Shown here piece after piece: positions 8,660-18,951 of a stretch of 64,000 nt of DNA. Source of the DNA: Paralimibaculum aggregatum (GTDB lineage: Bacteria; Pseudomonadota; Alphaproteobacteria; Rhodobacterales; Rhodobacteraceae); assembly GCF_030270585.1 (NCBI RefSeq), contig NZ_BSYI01000008.1, positions 91,614-155,613 on the forward strand. Reading direction: 5' to 3'. How positions within the stretch are numbered: the stretch's first letter is position 1; the number at the start of each line of letters is the position of its first letter. A model generated the notes under the pieces. It was not told the origin of the DNA and did not search any database. It worked only from the letters and a program-made list of their open reading frames with translations. Made by a program: the position numbers and the translations under genes.

Positions 8660-10051
8660 TCAGCCGGCCGGCTGGATGCGCGCGCCGAGCCCGGCCATCA
8701 GGGTGCGGAAATCGGGGAAGGAGGTGGCGATCGGCCGGGCGTCGTCGACCGTCACCGGGGCCCTGGCGCCGAGCCCCATCACCAGGAAGGCCATGGCGAT
8801 GCGGTGGTCGAGATGGGTCGCGACCAGCCCGCCGCCGGGCACCGAGCCCGGGCCGCGGCCGTGCACGGTCATGCCGTCCTCGTGCTCATCGACCGCGACG
8901 CCGTTGGCGCGCAGCCCGGCCACCGTGGCGGCGATGCGGTCGCTCTCCTTGACGCGCAGCTCCGCGATGCCGCGCATCACCGTCGGCCCCTCGGCGGAGG
9001 CGGCGAGGCAGGCCAGCATCGGGTATTCGTCGATCATCGAGGGCGCGCGCTCGGGCGGCACCTCGACGCCGGCCAGCGCGGAGAAGCGGACGCGCAGGTC
9101 CGCCACCGGCTCGCCGCCCTCCTCGCGCGGGTTCTCGTGGGCGATCTCCGCGCCCATCTCGGCCAGCGTGGTGTAGAAGCCGGCCCGCGTCGGGTTGAGG
9201 CAGATGCCCGGCACCAGCACCTCGGCGCCCTCGGAGACCAGCGCCGCGGCCACCGGGAAGGCGGCCGAGGAGGGGTCGCGCGGCACCGCCACGGTCAGCG
9301 GGCGCAGCTCGGGCCGGCCGGTCAGCGCAATGGCATGGCCCTCCGGCGTCTCGCTCACCGAGACCTCGGCGCCGGCCGCCATCAGCATCCGCTCGGTATG
9401 GTCGCGGGTCGCCTCGCGCTCGATCACCACGGTCTCGCCGGGGGCGTTGAGCCCGGCCAGCAGCACCGCCGACTTCACCTGCGCCGAGGCCATCGGCGTC
9501 GCGTAGCGCACCGGCACCGGCGCCTCGGCGCCGACCAGCGTCAGCGGCAGCAGCCCGCCGCGGCGCCCCACCGCCCGCGCGCCGAACAGCGCCAGCGGGT
9601 CGAGCACGCGGCCCATCGGCCGGTGCCGCAGCGAGCCGTCGCCGGTGAAGGTGGCGGAGATCGGGCAGGTCGCCATCATCCCCATGATCAGCCGCACCCC
9701 GGTGCCGGAATTGCCGCAGTCGATCACGTCCGCGGGCTCGGCCAGCGCGCCGGTGCCGACCCCCTGCACGCGCCAGGCGCCGGGCCCGTCGCGGGTGACG
9801 GCGGCGCCGAAGGCGCGCATCGCGCGGGCGGTGTCGAGCACGTCCTCGCCTTCCAGGAGGCCGGTGATCCGGGTCTCGCCCACCGCCAGGGTGCCGAAGA
9901 TCAGCGCCCGGTGCGAGACCGACTTGTCGCCGGGGATCGTCGCGGTGCCGGAGAGCCCGGGCGAGGCATGGGCGGCCAGACGCAGCGGGGCGTCCTCGCC
10001 GCGCGGCTCGTCGGCGGGCGCCGCCGTCATGTCGGTGGTGGATGAAGGCAT
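8660..10051 (-). CDS. aroA: 3-phosphoshikimate 1-carboxyvinyltransferase (EPSP synthase), CP4-like
   Basis: AroA joins phosphoenolpyruvate and shikimate 3-phosphate, the sixth shikimate step and the target of glyphosate. The 463-aa protein closely follows the Agrobacterium CP4 (class II) pattern: [49 protein letters not shown] and THLDHRIAM. At the position of CP4 Ala100, which confers glyphosate tolerance, this protein has Gly116 (GNSGTGVR), as in sensitive enzymes. The start is the ATG at 10051 with GGGAG upstream. It heads the aroA / DUF2726 / cmk / rpsA run. Confidence 0.96.
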   Translation of the reverse strand: MPSSTTDMTAAPADEPRGEDAPLRLAAHASPGLSGTATIPGDKSVSHRALIFGTLAVGETRITGLLEGEDVLDTARAMRAFGAAVTRDGPGAWRVQGVGTGALAEPADVIDCGNSGTGVRLIMGMMATCPISATFTGDGSLRHRPMGRVLDPLALFGARAVGRRGGLLPLTLVGAEAPVPVRYATPMASAQVKSAVLLAGLNAPGETVVIEREATRDHTERMLMAAGAEVSVSETPEGHAIALTGRPELRPLTVAVPRDPSSAAFPVAAALVSEGAEVLVPGICLNPTRAGFYTTLAEMGAEIAHENPREEGGEPVADLRVRFSALAGVEVPPERAPSMIDEYPMLACLAASAEGPTVMRGIAELRVKESDRIAATVAGLRANGVAVDEHEDGMTVHGRGPGSVPGGGLVATHLDHRIAMAFLVMGLGARAPVTVDDARPIATSFPDFRTLMAGLGARIQPAG

Positions 10052-10423
10052 CGGCACGTCTCCCGCTCGCTTGCGCGGGGATATAGCGCCGGGTGGGGCC
10101 GCAGGTCCAGTCCGGTGAGCTCGCCGGCCCGGCAAGATACCGGGCCGGCACGACGCTGGCACATGCGCCACCCATGCACGCAAGGCTACCCCCGCACACA
10201 TATGCAAGCGCCCTCGCTCACCGCAGAGATCCCGCCGCATGCGACGGCCGGCAGCTCGGCCGTCTTGCGGGACCCCTGCGGCCCCACGCAAGATGTCTGC
10301 CAGCCGATCGCGGCCTGCGTGAGGCCGGCTCTGCCTTGGTTTCGCCCAATGTTGGGAGGTCTCGCCCAGCTTGGCCCGGAATCGGGCAGGATGCCGGGGG
10401 CCCGGCCCGTGCCCGAACCCTGG
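10052..10423. other. Intergenic region upstream of aroA
   Basis: 372 bp with no supported gene or RNA. It should hold the aroA promoter and the end of the MFS transcript. The only clear structure is the inverted repeat at 10123-10149. Confidence 0.5.
10123..10149. repeat. Perfect 10-bp inverted repeat
   Basis: GCCGGCCCGG (10123-10132) and CCGGGCCGGC (10140-10149) with a 7-nt loop. No T-run follows on either strand. It could be a GC-only terminator for the MFS transcript far upstream or a structural element before aroA. Confidence 0.45.
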
Positions 10424-11674
10424 TCAGACGGTGCCGCGCCCGGCCCCCGCGCCAGGCTCCAGCGCGAGCCCCCGTGCCGCGAGCGCCAGGCCGCCGAGGC
10501 AGGCCAGCCCGGCCAGCGCATAGGCCGAGAGCAGCGCGGCGATCTCGCTGTGGCTCATCGCGGCGCCGCCCGGCGCGGCCTCGGCGGCGAGCAGCAGCGT
10601 CGCCGCGAACAGCAGCCGCCCGAAGAAGCTCTGGATCGAGAGATAGCTCGCCCGGCCGGCATCGCCGAGCAGCGGCTGGATGCGCGCCAGCACGAAGGGG
10701 CGGGACAGCGCGTCCGGCACCATGCGCAGCAGCAGCAGCCCGATGGCCAGCGCCGAATCGGTCAGCGCCATGAGCCCCGAGAGCGCGATCTGGAGCGCGA
10801 AGGCCGCCAGCAGGATCGCCGCCAGCCCGAAGCGCCGCCTGAGCCCCGGCGCCGCCAGCGAGGCCGCCAGCGAGACCGCCATCATCGCCGCCGTGACCGC
10901 ACCGCTGACCAGCGGCGCCGCGCTCGCCAGCCCGAGCCCGGCCAGCGCGTCGAGGATGAAGGGCTGGCCGAAGACGAAGGGCACATGGCTCATCACGTAC
11001 ATCAGCACGCTCAGCGCCATCAGCCAGCGCAGCACCGGCTGCCCGAAGGCGGCGCGCAGCCCGGCGCGGTGCAGCAGCTCGGCCCCCTGCGGCGTGGCGG
11101 AGGGCAGGCGCTCGTGCGGCGGCTCGGCGAAGCGCAGCGCGATCGCCAGCGACGCCGCGAAGGCCAGCGCCCCGGCGAGGAACGGCAGCACCGCGTGCCC
11201 CGCCGCCATCGCGCCGCCGGTCAGCGCCGAGACCGCCAGCGCCGCGAAGGAGGCCCGCCAGGCGCGCAGCTCGTGGCGCTCGATCTCCTCGCCCCGGCCC
11301 TCCGCCGCCAGCGATTCGTAGAGCAGCGCGCTGTCGGTGCCCGAGGCGAAGGCCATGCCGGCGCCGATCAGCACCTGCCCGGCCGCCAGCGCCCAGAAGC
11401 CGGTGCCGGCCGCGAGCAGCAGCGCCCCGGCGAGGCTCGCCGCGGCGGAGGCGATCAGCGTGCGCCGGCGGCCGATCCGGTCCGACATCCAGCCCGAGGG
11501 CACCTCGAGCGCCGTGGTCGCGACATCGTAGACCGCGGCGAGCAGGATCGCCTCGGCGGGCGACAGCCGGCCCTGGAAATAGAGGAACCACACCGCCTGC
11601 CAGAACAGCAGGTTCTGCGCCGCCCGGAACCAGGGATAGAGCTCAATGTTGCGGGCGGTGCCGGGGGCCTGCAC
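10424..11674 (-). CDS. MFS transporter
   Basis: A 416-aa protein with about 12 membrane segments. The loop after segment 2 carries the MFS signature: DVATTALEVPSGWMSDRIGRR contains the PSG-x-x-(S/A)DRxGRR form of motif A. Substrate unknown; proteins of this subfamily are usually called drug- or metabolite-efflux permeases. The start is GTG at 11674, four bases after the trmB stop, so the two are probably one operon. The following intergenic space is 372 bp. Confidence 0.85.
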   Translation of the reverse strand: MQAPGTARNIELYPWFRAAQNLLFWQAVWFLYFQGRLSPAEAILLAAVYDVATTALEVPSGWMSDRIGRRRTLIASAAASLAGALLLAAGTGFWALAAGQVLIGAGMAFASGTDSALLYESLAAEGRGEEIERHELRAWRASFAALAVSALTGGAMAAGHAVLPFLAGALAFAASLAIALRFAEPPHERLPSATPQGAELLHRAGLRAAFGQPVLRWLMALSVLMYVMSHVPFVFGQPFILDALAGLGLASAAPLVSGAVTAAMMAVSLAASLAAPGLRRRFGLAAILLAAFALQIALSGLMALTDSALAIGLLLLRMVPDALSRPFVLARIQPLLGDAGRASYLSIQSFFGRLLFAATLLLAAEAAPGGAAMSHSEIAALLSAYALAGLACLGGLALAARGLALEPGAGAGRGTV

Positions 11675-11678
11675 GGGC

Positions 11679-12419
11679 TCAGCGCCGGCGGAAGGTCAGG
11701 TAGTGCGGCCGCCGCCCCTCGCGCAGCGCCTTGCCCTCGTAGCGGGTGCCGGGCCAGTCCTCCCAGGGCTCGCGCCAGTCGGCGGGGCGCCCGGCGGTCC
11801 ACTCGAATTCGGGATGCCGGCGCACCTGCTCGAGGCTGTGCCGGACATAGTCCTCGATATCGGTCGCCACCCGCAGCACCGCGCCGGGCGCCATCGCGCG
11901 GGCGAGCTGGTCGAGATTGTCCTGGCTGACGAAGCGCCGCTTCCAGTGCCGCTTCTTCGGCCAGGGGTCGGGATAGAGCAGGAAGGCGCGCTGCACCGAG
12001 CCCGCCGGCAGCACGTCGAGCAGGTCGCGCGCATCGCCGGGATGGATCGCGAGGTTCGAGACCCCGGCCGCCTCCACCGCCGAGAGCAGCATCGCCACGC
12101 CGTTGATGAAGGGCTCGCAGCCGATGATTCCGACATCCGGGTTGCCGCTCGCCTGGTGGATCATGTGCTCGCCGCCGCCGAAGCCGATCTCCAGCCAGAC
12201 CGCGCGCTTGCCGGGAAACAGCGCCGCCAGGTCCATCGGGTCGCGTGCCGGGTTCTCCTCCCACGAGACGCCGGGCGGCGCGAGATCCTCGAGCCGGGTC
12301 TCCAGCAGCGCCTGCTGGCCCTTGCGCAGCTTCTTGCCGTGGCGCCGGCCGTGGAAGTTGCGCCAGGGGCGCGCGCCGGGGGCCGGAGGGGCGTCGGGGG
12401 TGTCGTCGGTGTCGCTCAT
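11679..12419 (-). CDS. trmB: tRNA (guanosine(46)-N7)-methyltransferase
   Basis: TrmB makes m7G46 in the variable loop of tRNAs using S-adenosylmethionine. The 246-aa protein has the SAM motif EIGFGGGEH (about residues 76-84), GCEPF, the DAR acidic site and the family hallmark YPDPWPKKRH with the following KRRF. An N-terminal basic stretch (FHGRRHGKKLRKGQ) is typical of alphaproteobacterial members. ATG at 12419. It is divergent from the oxidoreductase gene at 12548. Confidence 0.95.
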   Translation of the reverse strand: MSDTDDTPDAPPAPGARPWRNFHGRRHGKKLRKGQQALLETRLEDLAPPGVSWEENPARDPMDLAALFPGKRAVWLEIGFGGGEHMIHQASGNPDVGIIGCEPFINGVAMLLSAVEAAGVSNLAIHPGDARDLLDVLPAGSVQRAFLLYPDPWPKKRHWKRRFVSQDNLDQLARAMAPGAVLRVATDIEDYVRHSLEQVRRHPEFEWTAGRPADWREPWEDWPGTRYEGKALREGRRPHYLTFRRR

Positions 12420-12547
12420 GGCCGCCCTCTAGCGCGGGCGGCGCCGGCGCGAAACCCCCCGGGGCAGCCGGGCCGGGTTTGACCGAGGTCAGCGCGGCCG
12501 CCGGCGGCGCCGGCTAGGCTCGCGGACGATCTGATCGGAGCATGCCC

Positions 12548-13129
12548 ATGACCCAGCGCATCTGCCTTCTGCTCGGCCACCCGGACGGGCAATCGGAGCA
12601 TTTCTGCCACGCCCTCGCCGCGGCCTATGCGCGGGGTGCCGAAGCGGCGGGCCACCGGGTCGCGCGGCTGGACCTCGCCGCGCTGCAGCCCGAACCGCTG
12701 GGCTCGGCGGCGGAGTTCGAGACCGCGCCGGCCGGGCCGATGGCCGAGGCCCGCGCCGCGCTGGCGGATGCGACGCATCTGGTGGAGATCTTCCCGCTCT
12801 GGCTCGGCGGCATGCCGGCGCGGCTGAAGGCCTTCTTCGAGCAGCTCGCGCGGGCCGGCTTCGCCCTCGGCATCAGTGAGCGCGGCTGGCCGGAGGGCCG
12901 GCTGAAGGGCCGCTCGGCGCGGGTGGTGGTGACCATGGGGATGCCGGCGCTGGCCTACCGGATCTGGTTCCTCAACGCCGGCGTCGGGGTGCTGAAGCGG
13001 ATGATCCTCGGCATGGCCGGCATCGCCCCGGTGCGCCAGACGACGATCGGCGGGGTCGAGGCGATGTCCGATGCCGCACGGGCGCGCTGGCTGGCGCGCG
13101 TCGAGGCGCTGGGCCGGGCGGCGCGCTAG
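12548..13129 (+). CDS. Flavodoxin-fold NAD(P)H-dependent oxidoreductase
   Basis: About 193 aa of the NQO1/MdaB-like flavodoxin fold: ICLLLGHPDG forms the FMN phosphate loop, then IFPLWLGGMPARLKAFFEQ, the characteristic quinone reductase segment. Probably a cytosolic FMN- or FAD-dependent quinone or azo reductase; the substrate cannot be told. GGAG is 7 bases before the ATG at 12548 and only 1 base before the ATG at 12542, so 12548 is preferred. Convergent with metK. Confidence 0.8.
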   Translation: MTQRICLLLGHPDGQSEHFCHALAAAYARGAEAAGHRVARLDLAALQPEPLGSAAEFETAPAGPMAEARAALADATHLVEIFPLWLGGMPARLKAFFEQLARAGFALGISERGWPEGRLKGRSARVVVTMGMPALAYRIWFLNAGVGVLKRMILGMAGIAPVRQTTIGGVEAMSDAARARWLARVEALGRAAR

Positions 13130-13266
13130 GGCGCCGGGACTGCCGCGGGACGTTTCCGCGCCGGGCGAACCCCTGTTCCGCCCGGAGGTTCCCCCGGCAG
13201 CGCCGTGCGGAAGCGCCGCGGGGAAGGTTCGCTGCGAACATTCCGGCAGGGGTTCGGTCCGGGCAC

Positions 13267-13292
13267 GGAAAAGGGGCGCCGGAACGCCCCTT
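13267..13292 (-). terminator. Intrinsic terminator of metK
   Basis: AAGGGGCG (13271-13278) pairs perfectly with CGCCCCTT (13285-13292) around a 6-nt loop. On the minus strand the stem ends in CCCCTTTT, giving a short U-run, 23 bases after the metK stop. Confidence 0.75.
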
Positions 13293-13314
13293 CACCCGTG
13301 CCGGTCCGGCTGGC

Positions 13315-14505
13315 TCAGACCGCCGCCTTCAGCGCCTCGGCGAGATCGGTGCGCTCCCAGGCGAAGCCGCCATCGGCCTCCGGCGCGCGGCCGAAATGGC
13401 CATAGGCGGCGGTGCGCTGGTAGATCGGCCGGTTCAGCCCGAGATGCGTGCGGATGCCGCGCGGCGTCAGGCTCATGCTCTCGCGGATCGCCTTCTCGAT
13501 CTTCGCCGGATCGACCTCGGCGGTGCCGTTGGTGTCGACATAGACCGCGAGCGGCTCGGCAACGCCGATGGCATAGGAGAGCTGGATCAGGCAGCGCTTG
13601 GCGAGCCCCGCCGCCACCACGTTCTTGGCCAGGTAGCGCGCGGCATAGGCGGCCGAGCGGTCGACCTTGGTCGGGTCCTTGCCGCTGAACGCGCCGCCGC
13701 CATGCGGCGCGGCGCCGCCATAGGTATCGACGATGATCTTGCGCCCGGTGAGCCCGGCGTCGCCGTCCGGCCCGCCGATCACGAAGCGCCCGGTCGGGTT
13801 CACGTGCCAGACGGTGCGCGCGTCGATGAAGCCCTCGGGCAGCGCCGCCTGCACGAAGGGGGTGACGATCTCGCGCACAGCGTCGGAGGTCAGCTCGGCC
13901 CCGGCGGCATCGCGCGCGGTGTGCTGGGTCGAGACCACGATGGTGTCGGCGCGCACCGGCACGCCGCCGCGGTACTCCATGGTGACCTGGCTCTTGGCAT
14001 CGGGCTGCAGCAGCGGCGCGGCGCCGGAATGCCTGGCCTCGGCCATCAGCCGCAGGATGCGGTGGGCATAGAGGATCGGCGCCGGCATCAGCTCCGGGGT
14101 CTCGTCGGTGGCATAGCCGAACATGATGCCCTGGTCGCCGGCGCCCTCGTCCTTGTTCTCGGCGGCATCGACGCCCTGGGCGATGTCGGCGGACTGCTCG
14201 TGGATGTAGCTGTCGATCGAGCAGGTGCGGAAGTGGAAGCCCTTCTGCGCATAGCCGATCTTGCGGATCGTGTCGCGCGCCACGGCGCAGATCTCCTCGG
14301 GCGTCACCGCGCTGTCCTCGGAGATCTTCACCTCGCCCATCAGCACCACCTTGTTGGTGGTGGCAGCGGTCTCGATGGCGGTGCGCGCCTCGGGCTCGCG
14401 GGCGAGGATGTAGTCGACCACCGCGTCGGAGATCTGGTCGCAGACCTTGTCGGGATGGCCCTCGGAAACCGACTCGGAGGTGAAGAGGTAATTCTCGAGG
14501 CTCAT
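13315..14505 (-). CDS. metK: S-adenosylmethionine synthase
   Basis: MetK makes S-adenosylmethionine from methionine and ATP. The 396-aa protein shows [20 protein letters not shown] at the N-terminus (Mg and ATP site), [16 protein letters not shown], and [16 protein letters not shown] near 275. Length is typical. The ATG at 14505 follows AAGGGAG; the reading frame runs on upstream through lnt in a different frame, which is not coding. No SAM riboswitch fits, as only 50 bases separate it from lnt. Confidence 0.97.
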   Translation of the reverse strand: MSLENYLFTSESVSEGHPDKVCDQISDAVVDYILAREPEARTAIETAATTNKVVLMGEVKISEDSAVTPEEICAVARDTIRKIGYAQKGFHFRTCSIDSYIHEQSADIAQGVDAAENKDEGAGDQGIMFGYATDETPELMPAPILYAHRILRLMAEARHSGAAPLLQPDAKSQVTMEYRGGVPVRADTIVVSTQHTARDAAGAELTSDAVREIVTPFVQAALPEGFIDARTVWHVNPTGRFVIGGPDGDAGLTGRKIIVDTYGGAAPHGGGAFSGKDPTKVDRSAAYAARYLAKNVVAAGLAKRCLIQLSYAIGVAEPLAVYVDTNGTAEVDPAKIEKAIRESMSLTPRGIRTHLGLNRPIYQRTAAYGHFGRAPEADGGFAWERTDLAEALKAAV

Positions 14506-14555
14506 GGGTCCGCTCCCTTTTCCAGACGGATGCGCGGAGGTCTGTGGCACGCGCT

Positions 14556-16145
14556 CTAGCGCCTGGTCAAGCGCCAGCCGGCGAAGCCGCACCAGATCAG
14601 CGACAGCAGCAGGAGCGCCGGCGCATCGCCGGTGCGGGCATAGAGCGTCGGCGGCGCCGGCTGCGGCAGGCGGGCATCGAGATACCCGTCGGTGCCGAGG
14701 GGCAGCGATGCCAGCACCCGGCCATGCGGGTCGATCACCGCGGAGATGCCGGTATTGGCGGCGCGCACCACCGGCAGGCCCTGCTCGATGGCGCGGATCC
14801 GGGCCTGCGCCAGATGCTGCTGCGGGCCGGCGAAGCTGCCGAACCAGGCGTCGTTGGTCAGGTGCAGGATCCAGCCCGGGCGCGGGCCCTCGGGGACGAT
14901 CCCGTCGGCGAAGATCATCTCGTAGCAGATCGCCGGGGCGAAGGCCGGCAGGCCCGGCAGGTCGAGCACCCGTGGCCCCGGGCCCGGCACGAAGCCGGCG
15001 CCGCCCATGCCGGCGATGGCGTCGAGGCCGAGGCGCTCGAGCAGCCAGCGGAACGGCACGTATTCGCCCCAGGGCACCAGGTGGTGCTTGTCGTAGCGCG
15101 CGGCGATCGCGCCCTGCGGCGTCACCATCATCAGCGAGTTCGACCAGCGCCGCTCGCCGCTCTCGGTCCAGTCGTAGAACATCGCGCCGGTGATCAGCGG
15201 CGCGCCGCCGGCGGAGGCGGCGATCCCGGCCACCGCGGCCGGCGCGTCCTGCGGCAGGAAGGTGATCGCGGTCTCCGGCCAGATCACCGCGGCGGGCGGG
15301 CCGAGCGGCCCCGGCGCGGCCCCGGAATGGGCGCGCAGGCGGGCGGCGAAGATCTCGCGGTGGCCGGCCTTCCACTTGAGGTGCTGCACCGCGTTGGGCT
15401 GCACGATGCGCAGCACCGGCCCGGGCGGGCCGGCCGGCGGCACCGGCGCCGCGAGGCGGGTCATGCCACCGGCCCAGAGCGCGCCGAGGGCGACCAGCGC
15501 CGCCCAGCCGGCGATCCGCCGCGGCCCGGCCACCCCCGGCAGGGCGGCCAGCACCAGCGTCAGAAGGGTCATGCCGAAGGGCCCGGCCCAGGCGGCGGCC
15601 TGCATCACCGGGGTCTCGACCCAGGCATAGCCCGGCAGGCCCCAGGGCAGCCCGGTGAACAGCGTCGCCCGGGCGGTCTCGGCGGCGGCGATGGCGGCGG
15701 CGAGCAGCAGCGCCCGGCTCCAGTGCCCCGCCGGCCAGAGCCGCCGGGCCAGCCAGAACGCGGCGCCCCAGAACAGGCCGAGCGCCGCCGGCAGCAGGGT
15801 GATCGCGAAGGGCAGCATCCAGAGGAAGCGCTCGGCATCCACCAGGAAGGAATGGCCGATCCAGTGCAGGCCGGTGAGCAGCATGCCGAAGCCGGCGCAC
15901 CAGCCGGTGAGGAAGGCGGCGCGCGGCGTCGGCGCCGCATCGGTCAGCCAGACCAGCGCCGGCAGCGCGACGAACAGCGCCAGCGGCAGCGAGATCGGCG
16001 GCTGGCCGAGGGTGATCGCGGCGCCGGCGGCAATCGCCATCAGCGCGCGCAGCACCCGGCCGCGGCGCGCCATCCAGGCGGCCGGACCGGCCCCGGCCCC
16101 GCCGCCGGGGGGCGGCGCGATATGGTCGGCGGCAGCGCCGGTCAT
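14556..16145 (-). CDS. lnt: Apolipoprotein N-acyltransferase
   Basis: Lnt adds the third acyl chain to lipoproteins at the inner membrane. The 529-aa protein has about seven N-terminal membrane segments and one at the end, enclosing a periplasmic nitrilase-fold domain (about 235-490). The catalytic triad is visible: Glu in [10 protein letters not shown], Lys in [13 protein letters not shown] and Cys in AICYEMIF. I chose the ATG at 16145, 16 bases past the corC stop; an earlier ATG at 16211 lies inside corC. Its substrates' signal peptidase gene, lspA, is at 53.6 kb. Confidence 0.95.
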   Translation of the reverse strand: MTGAAADHIAPPPGGGAGAGPAAWMARRGRVLRALMAIAAGAAITLGQPPISLPLALFVALPALVWLTDAAPTPRAAFLTGWCAGFGMLLTGLHWIGHSFLVDAERFLWMLPFAITLLPAALGLFWGAAFWLARRLWPAGHWSRALLLAAAIAAAETARATLFTGLPWGLPGYAWVETPVMQAAAWAGPFGMTLLTLVLAALPGVAGPRRIAGWAALVALGALWAGGMTRLAAPVPPAGPPGPVLRIVQPNAVQHLKWKAGHREIFAARLRAHSGAAPGPLGPPAAVIWPETAITFLPQDAPAAVAGIAASAGGAPLITGAMFYDWTESGERRWSNSLMMVTPQGAIAARYDKHHLVPWGEYVPFRWLLERLGLDAIAGMGGAGFVPGPGPRVLDLPGLPAFAPAICYEMIFADGIVPEGPRPGWILHLTNDAWFGSFAGPQQHLAQARIRAIEQGLPVVRAANTGISAVIDPHGRVLASLPLGTDGYLDARLPQPAPPTLYARTGDAPALLLLSLIWCGFAGWRLTRR

Positions 16146-16161
16146 GCGCGGGGGCTCGGCC

Positions 16162-17163
16162 CTATTCCGCGGCCTGCCGCGCCGGCGGGCGGGTGGCCTG
16201 GGGCAGCGCATCGCGGAGCGTCAGCCGCATCCGGCGGATGCGGCGGGGGTCGGCGTCGATCACCTCGAACTCGTGGCCCATCGGATGCGCGATCACCTCG
16301 CCGCGGGTCGGCACCCGGCCGGTGAGCATGAAGACCAGCCCGCCCAGCGTGTCGACCTCCTCCTCCCAGTCCTCGGGCAGCAGCTCGACCCCCTCGGCCT
16401 GGCAGAACTCCTGGATGTCGGCGCGGGCGTTCACCTGGTAGACCCCCGGCGCCTCGCTGCGCCAGAGCGCGTGCTCCTCGGTGTCGTGCTCGTCCTCGAT
16501 GTCGCCGACGATCTGCTCGACCAGATCCTCGATGGTCACCAGCCCGTCGACCCCGCCGAACTCGTCGATCACCAGCGCCATGTGCACCCGGCTGGCCTGC
16601 ATCCGCTGCATCAGCGCGGCGATCCGCATCGAGGGCGGCACGAAGAGCGCCTGGCGCAGATGCTCGCGCAGGTCGAACTCGCCGTTCTGGTTGGTGCAGC
16701 CGACGCCGTAGGTCAGCGCCAGATCCTTGAGGTGGACGAAGCCGAGCGGGTCGTCCAGCGTCTCCTGGTAGACCGGCACGCGCGACAGCGAGCCGCGCGA
16801 GAGCGCCGCCATCACATCGTCGAGCGTGGCATCCACCGGCACGGCGACGATGTCGGCCCGCGGCGTCATCACGTCCTCGACGCGCAGCTCGCGCAGGCGG
16901 ATGATGTTCATCACCATGGCAAGCTCGGCCGGGCTCGAGGCCTCGAAGGCCGGTCCGAGCGCGTCGTCCGACTCCCAGCCGTTCTCGCCCTGATCGGGCG
17001 GGCGGCCGAGGCCCGTGGCACGCTTCAGCAGCGTCTTGATCAGCGATGTCCGGCGACGCGGTTGCGGGGTCTTGCCCGACGAACCGTCCTCGCCATCGGA
17101 CCCGGCGTCCTGCCCGGGCTCCTGCCCCCCCTCGGGGGGCGTGGGACTGTGACTGGCGTCCAT
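16162..17163 (-). CDS. corC: CorC/HlyC-type CBS-domain protein
   Basis: 333 aa: a disordered N-terminus, then two CBS domains (about 85-225; VEDVMTPRADIVAV starts the first and FGGVDGLVTIEDLVEQIVGDI ends the second), and a CorC_HlyC domain at about 240-320 (DTLGGLVFMLTGRVP). Linked with Mg/Co homeostasis or export regulation in other bacteria; no membrane DUF21 domain is present. It overlaps nothing and lies 2 bases after ybeY, in the conserved phoH-ybeY-corC-lnt operon. Confidence 0.92.
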   Translation of the reverse strand: MDASHSPTPPEGGQEPGQDAGSDGEDGSSGKTPQPRRRTSLIKTLLKRATGLGRPPDQGENGWESDDALGPAFEASSPAELAMVMNIIRLRELRVEDVMTPRADIVAVPVDATLDDVMAALSRGSLSRVPVYQETLDDPLGFVHLKDLALTYGVGCTNQNGEFDLREHLRQALFVPPSMRIAALMQRMQASRVHMALVIDEFGGVDGLVTIEDLVEQIVGDIEDEHDTEEHALWRSEAPGVYQVNARADIQEFCQAEGVELLPEDWEEEVDTLGGLVFMLTGRVPTRGEVIAHPMGHEFEVIDADPRRIRRMRLTLRDALPQATRPPARQAAE

Positions 17164-17165
17164 GC

Positions 17166-17750
17166 CTACTCTTCCGGGAGCGGCCGCGCCGCCCCCCTCT
17201 CTCCGTATGGATCGGGGAGCCCCGCACGCGCCATCGCGTTGCGCTCGAGCCCCTCCATCCGCTCAGCGTCCTGCGCCGTCTGGTGATCATAACCCAGAAG
17301 ATGCAGGCACCCATGTAAGATCAGGTGCAAGACCCGTTCTTTCAAGGGAATTGCGTGCTCCTCGGCAATCTCCCGGATGGTCTCGAGGGCAATCGCGACG
17401 TCACCGAGGGGCGTTCGTGGCCCCGGCGCCTCAGGTAAGGCGTCGAATGCGGGCCATGAGAGCACATCCGTCGGCCGGTCCTTGCCGCGGAACGCGGCGT
17501 TCAGCGCGGCGATTCGCGCGTCCGAGCAGGCCAGCAGCGCGATCTGCCAGCGGCCGGGGTCCTGCCCGGTCTCGCGCAGCGCCAGCTCGGCGGCCTGCGC
17601 CGCGATCCCGGCCAGCTCCGGCAGCGCCGCCTCCCAGGCTGGCTCCTCGACCAGGAGCTCGACCAGCGGCTCGTCCGCGTCCCCGGCCGCCGGATCCGGC
17701 CCCAGTTCCGGCCTCGGTTCCGGGGGCCCGGTTTCAGCCGGCGCGGTCAT
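17166..17750 (-). CDS. ybeY: Endoribonuclease YbeY (16S rRNA maturation)
   Basis: YbeY is a zinc metallo-RNase for the 3' end of 16S rRNA and ribosome quality control. The zinc motif H-x3-H-x5-H is clear in HGCLHLLGYDH, preceded by GDVAIALETI. At 194 aa it has an acidic, Pro-rich N-terminal extension of about 30 residues. It overlaps the end of phoH by 17 bases, indicating coupled translation. Confidence 0.94.
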   Translation of the reverse strand: MTAPAETGPPEPRPELGPDPAAGDADEPLVELLVEEPAWEAALPELAGIAAQAAELALRETGQDPGRWQIALLACSDARIAALNAAFRGKDRPTDVLSWPAFDALPEAPGPRTPLGDVAIALETIREIAEEHAIPLKERVLHLILHGCLHLLGYDHQTAQDAERMEGLERNAMARAGLPDPYGERGAARPLPEE

Positions 17751-18747
17751 AGGCTTCGATGATGCGCGCGACCAGCGGGTGGCGCACCACGTCGCTCGAG
17801 GTGAAGCGCACCATGCCGATCCCCTTCACCCCCTCGAGGATCGAGAGCGCCTGAACGAGGCCCGAGGTCACCCCGCGCGGCAGGTCGATCTGGCTCGGAT
17901 CGCCGGTCACCGCCATGTGGCTGCCCTCGCCCATCCGGGTCAGGAACATCTTCATCTGCATCTCGGTGGTGTTCTGCGCCTCGTCGAGCACCACGAAGGC
18001 ATTGGCCAGCGTGCGCCCGCGCATGAAGGCGAGCGGCGCGATCTCGATCTTGCCCTCCTCCATCAGCTTGGCGATCTGCTTGCCCGGCAGCATGTCCTGC
18101 AGCGCGTCGTAGAGCGGGCGCATGTAGGGGTCCATCTTCTCCTTCTCGGTGCCGGGCAGGAAGCCGAGCCGCTCGCCCGCCTCCACCGCCGGGCGCGAGA
18201 GGACGATCCGCTCGACCTGCCCCTCGTTGTACATCGAGACCGCGGCCGCCACCGCGAGATAGGTCTTGCCGGTGCCGGCCGGGCCGATGCCGAACACCAG
18301 CTCGCGGCTGAACAGCGCCGCGACATAGGCGCGCTGCGCCGGGGTGCGCGGCTCGATCACCTTCTTGCGGGTGCGGATCTCGAGCCGGCCGTCGGGGAAC
18401 ATGTCGAGCTGGCGCGCCGTCTCCGGGCGCTCTTCGGGCTCCGGTACCTCGCCCATGCGGATCGCCGCCGAGACATCGCCCGGCTCCACCGCGCGGCCCT
18501 GCTCGAGCCGGCGATAGAGCGCCCCGAGCGCCTCCGCCGCCTGCGCGCGGCTGTCGTCCGGCCCGTGCAGCGCCAGCTGGTTGCCGCGCCGCAGGATGAC
18601 GATGTCGAAGCCTTCCTCGATGGCCGCGAGGTTGCGGTCGAACTGCCCGCAGAGATCGATCAGCAGCCGGTTGTCGGCAAATTCCACGACGGTTTCCACC
18701 GCTTCGCCCGCGGCGGTGCCGGGCGGCGTCTCGATCACGCGCACCAA
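17734..18747 (-). CDS. phoH: PhoH-family ATPase (YbeZ-like)
   Basis: A 337-aa P-loop NTPase that partners YbeY in RNA metabolism. A KH-like N-terminal region is followed by Walker A GPAGTGKT (near 155) and Walker B FVVLDEAQN (near 245), with the family motifs SRPAVEAGERLGFLPG and VTGDPSQIDLP. The start is either TTG (18747) or the adjacent GTG (18744), both served by GGGGGA; there is no suitable ATG. miaB, often next to it in alphaproteobacteria, is 2 kb away here. Confidence 0.94.
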   Translation of the reverse strand: MVRVIETPPGTAAGEAVETVVEFADNRLLIDLCGQFDRNLAAIEEGFDIVILRRGNQLALHGPDDSRAQAAEALGALYRRLEQGRAVEPGDVSAAIRMGEVPEPEERPETARQLDMFPDGRLEIRTRKKVIEPRTPAQRAYVAALFSRELVFGIGPAGTGKTYLAVAAAVSMYNEGQVERIVLSRPAVEAGERLGFLPGTEKEKMDPYMRPLYDALQDMLPGKQIAKLMEEGKIEIAPLAFMRGRTLANAFVVLDEAQNTTEMQMKMFLTRMGEGSHMAVTGDPSQIDLPRGVTSGLVQALSILEGVKGIGMVRFTSSDVVRHPLVARIIEAYDRAG

Positions 18748-18951
18748 GAACGGTCCCCCGTGCGGCGGCGAAACGGGGCGGGGCAGAGGGGTTGGCTCAG
18801 GCGCAACCGGCGTCTCCGGATACTGGCAGTCACCCCCCGAATCTGCGGCAGCCGGCGCCGGAGCGCAAGCGCTTTTCGCATCCGCGGCGAGCGCGGGCGG
18901 GCATGACGGGGGCGCGGCACGGGCATGACGGGGGCAGGACGGGCCCCGGCG

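Noticed and set aside
14506..14555. SAM riboswitch before metK
   Set aside because: Only 50 bases separate metK from lnt and no fitting fold was seen.
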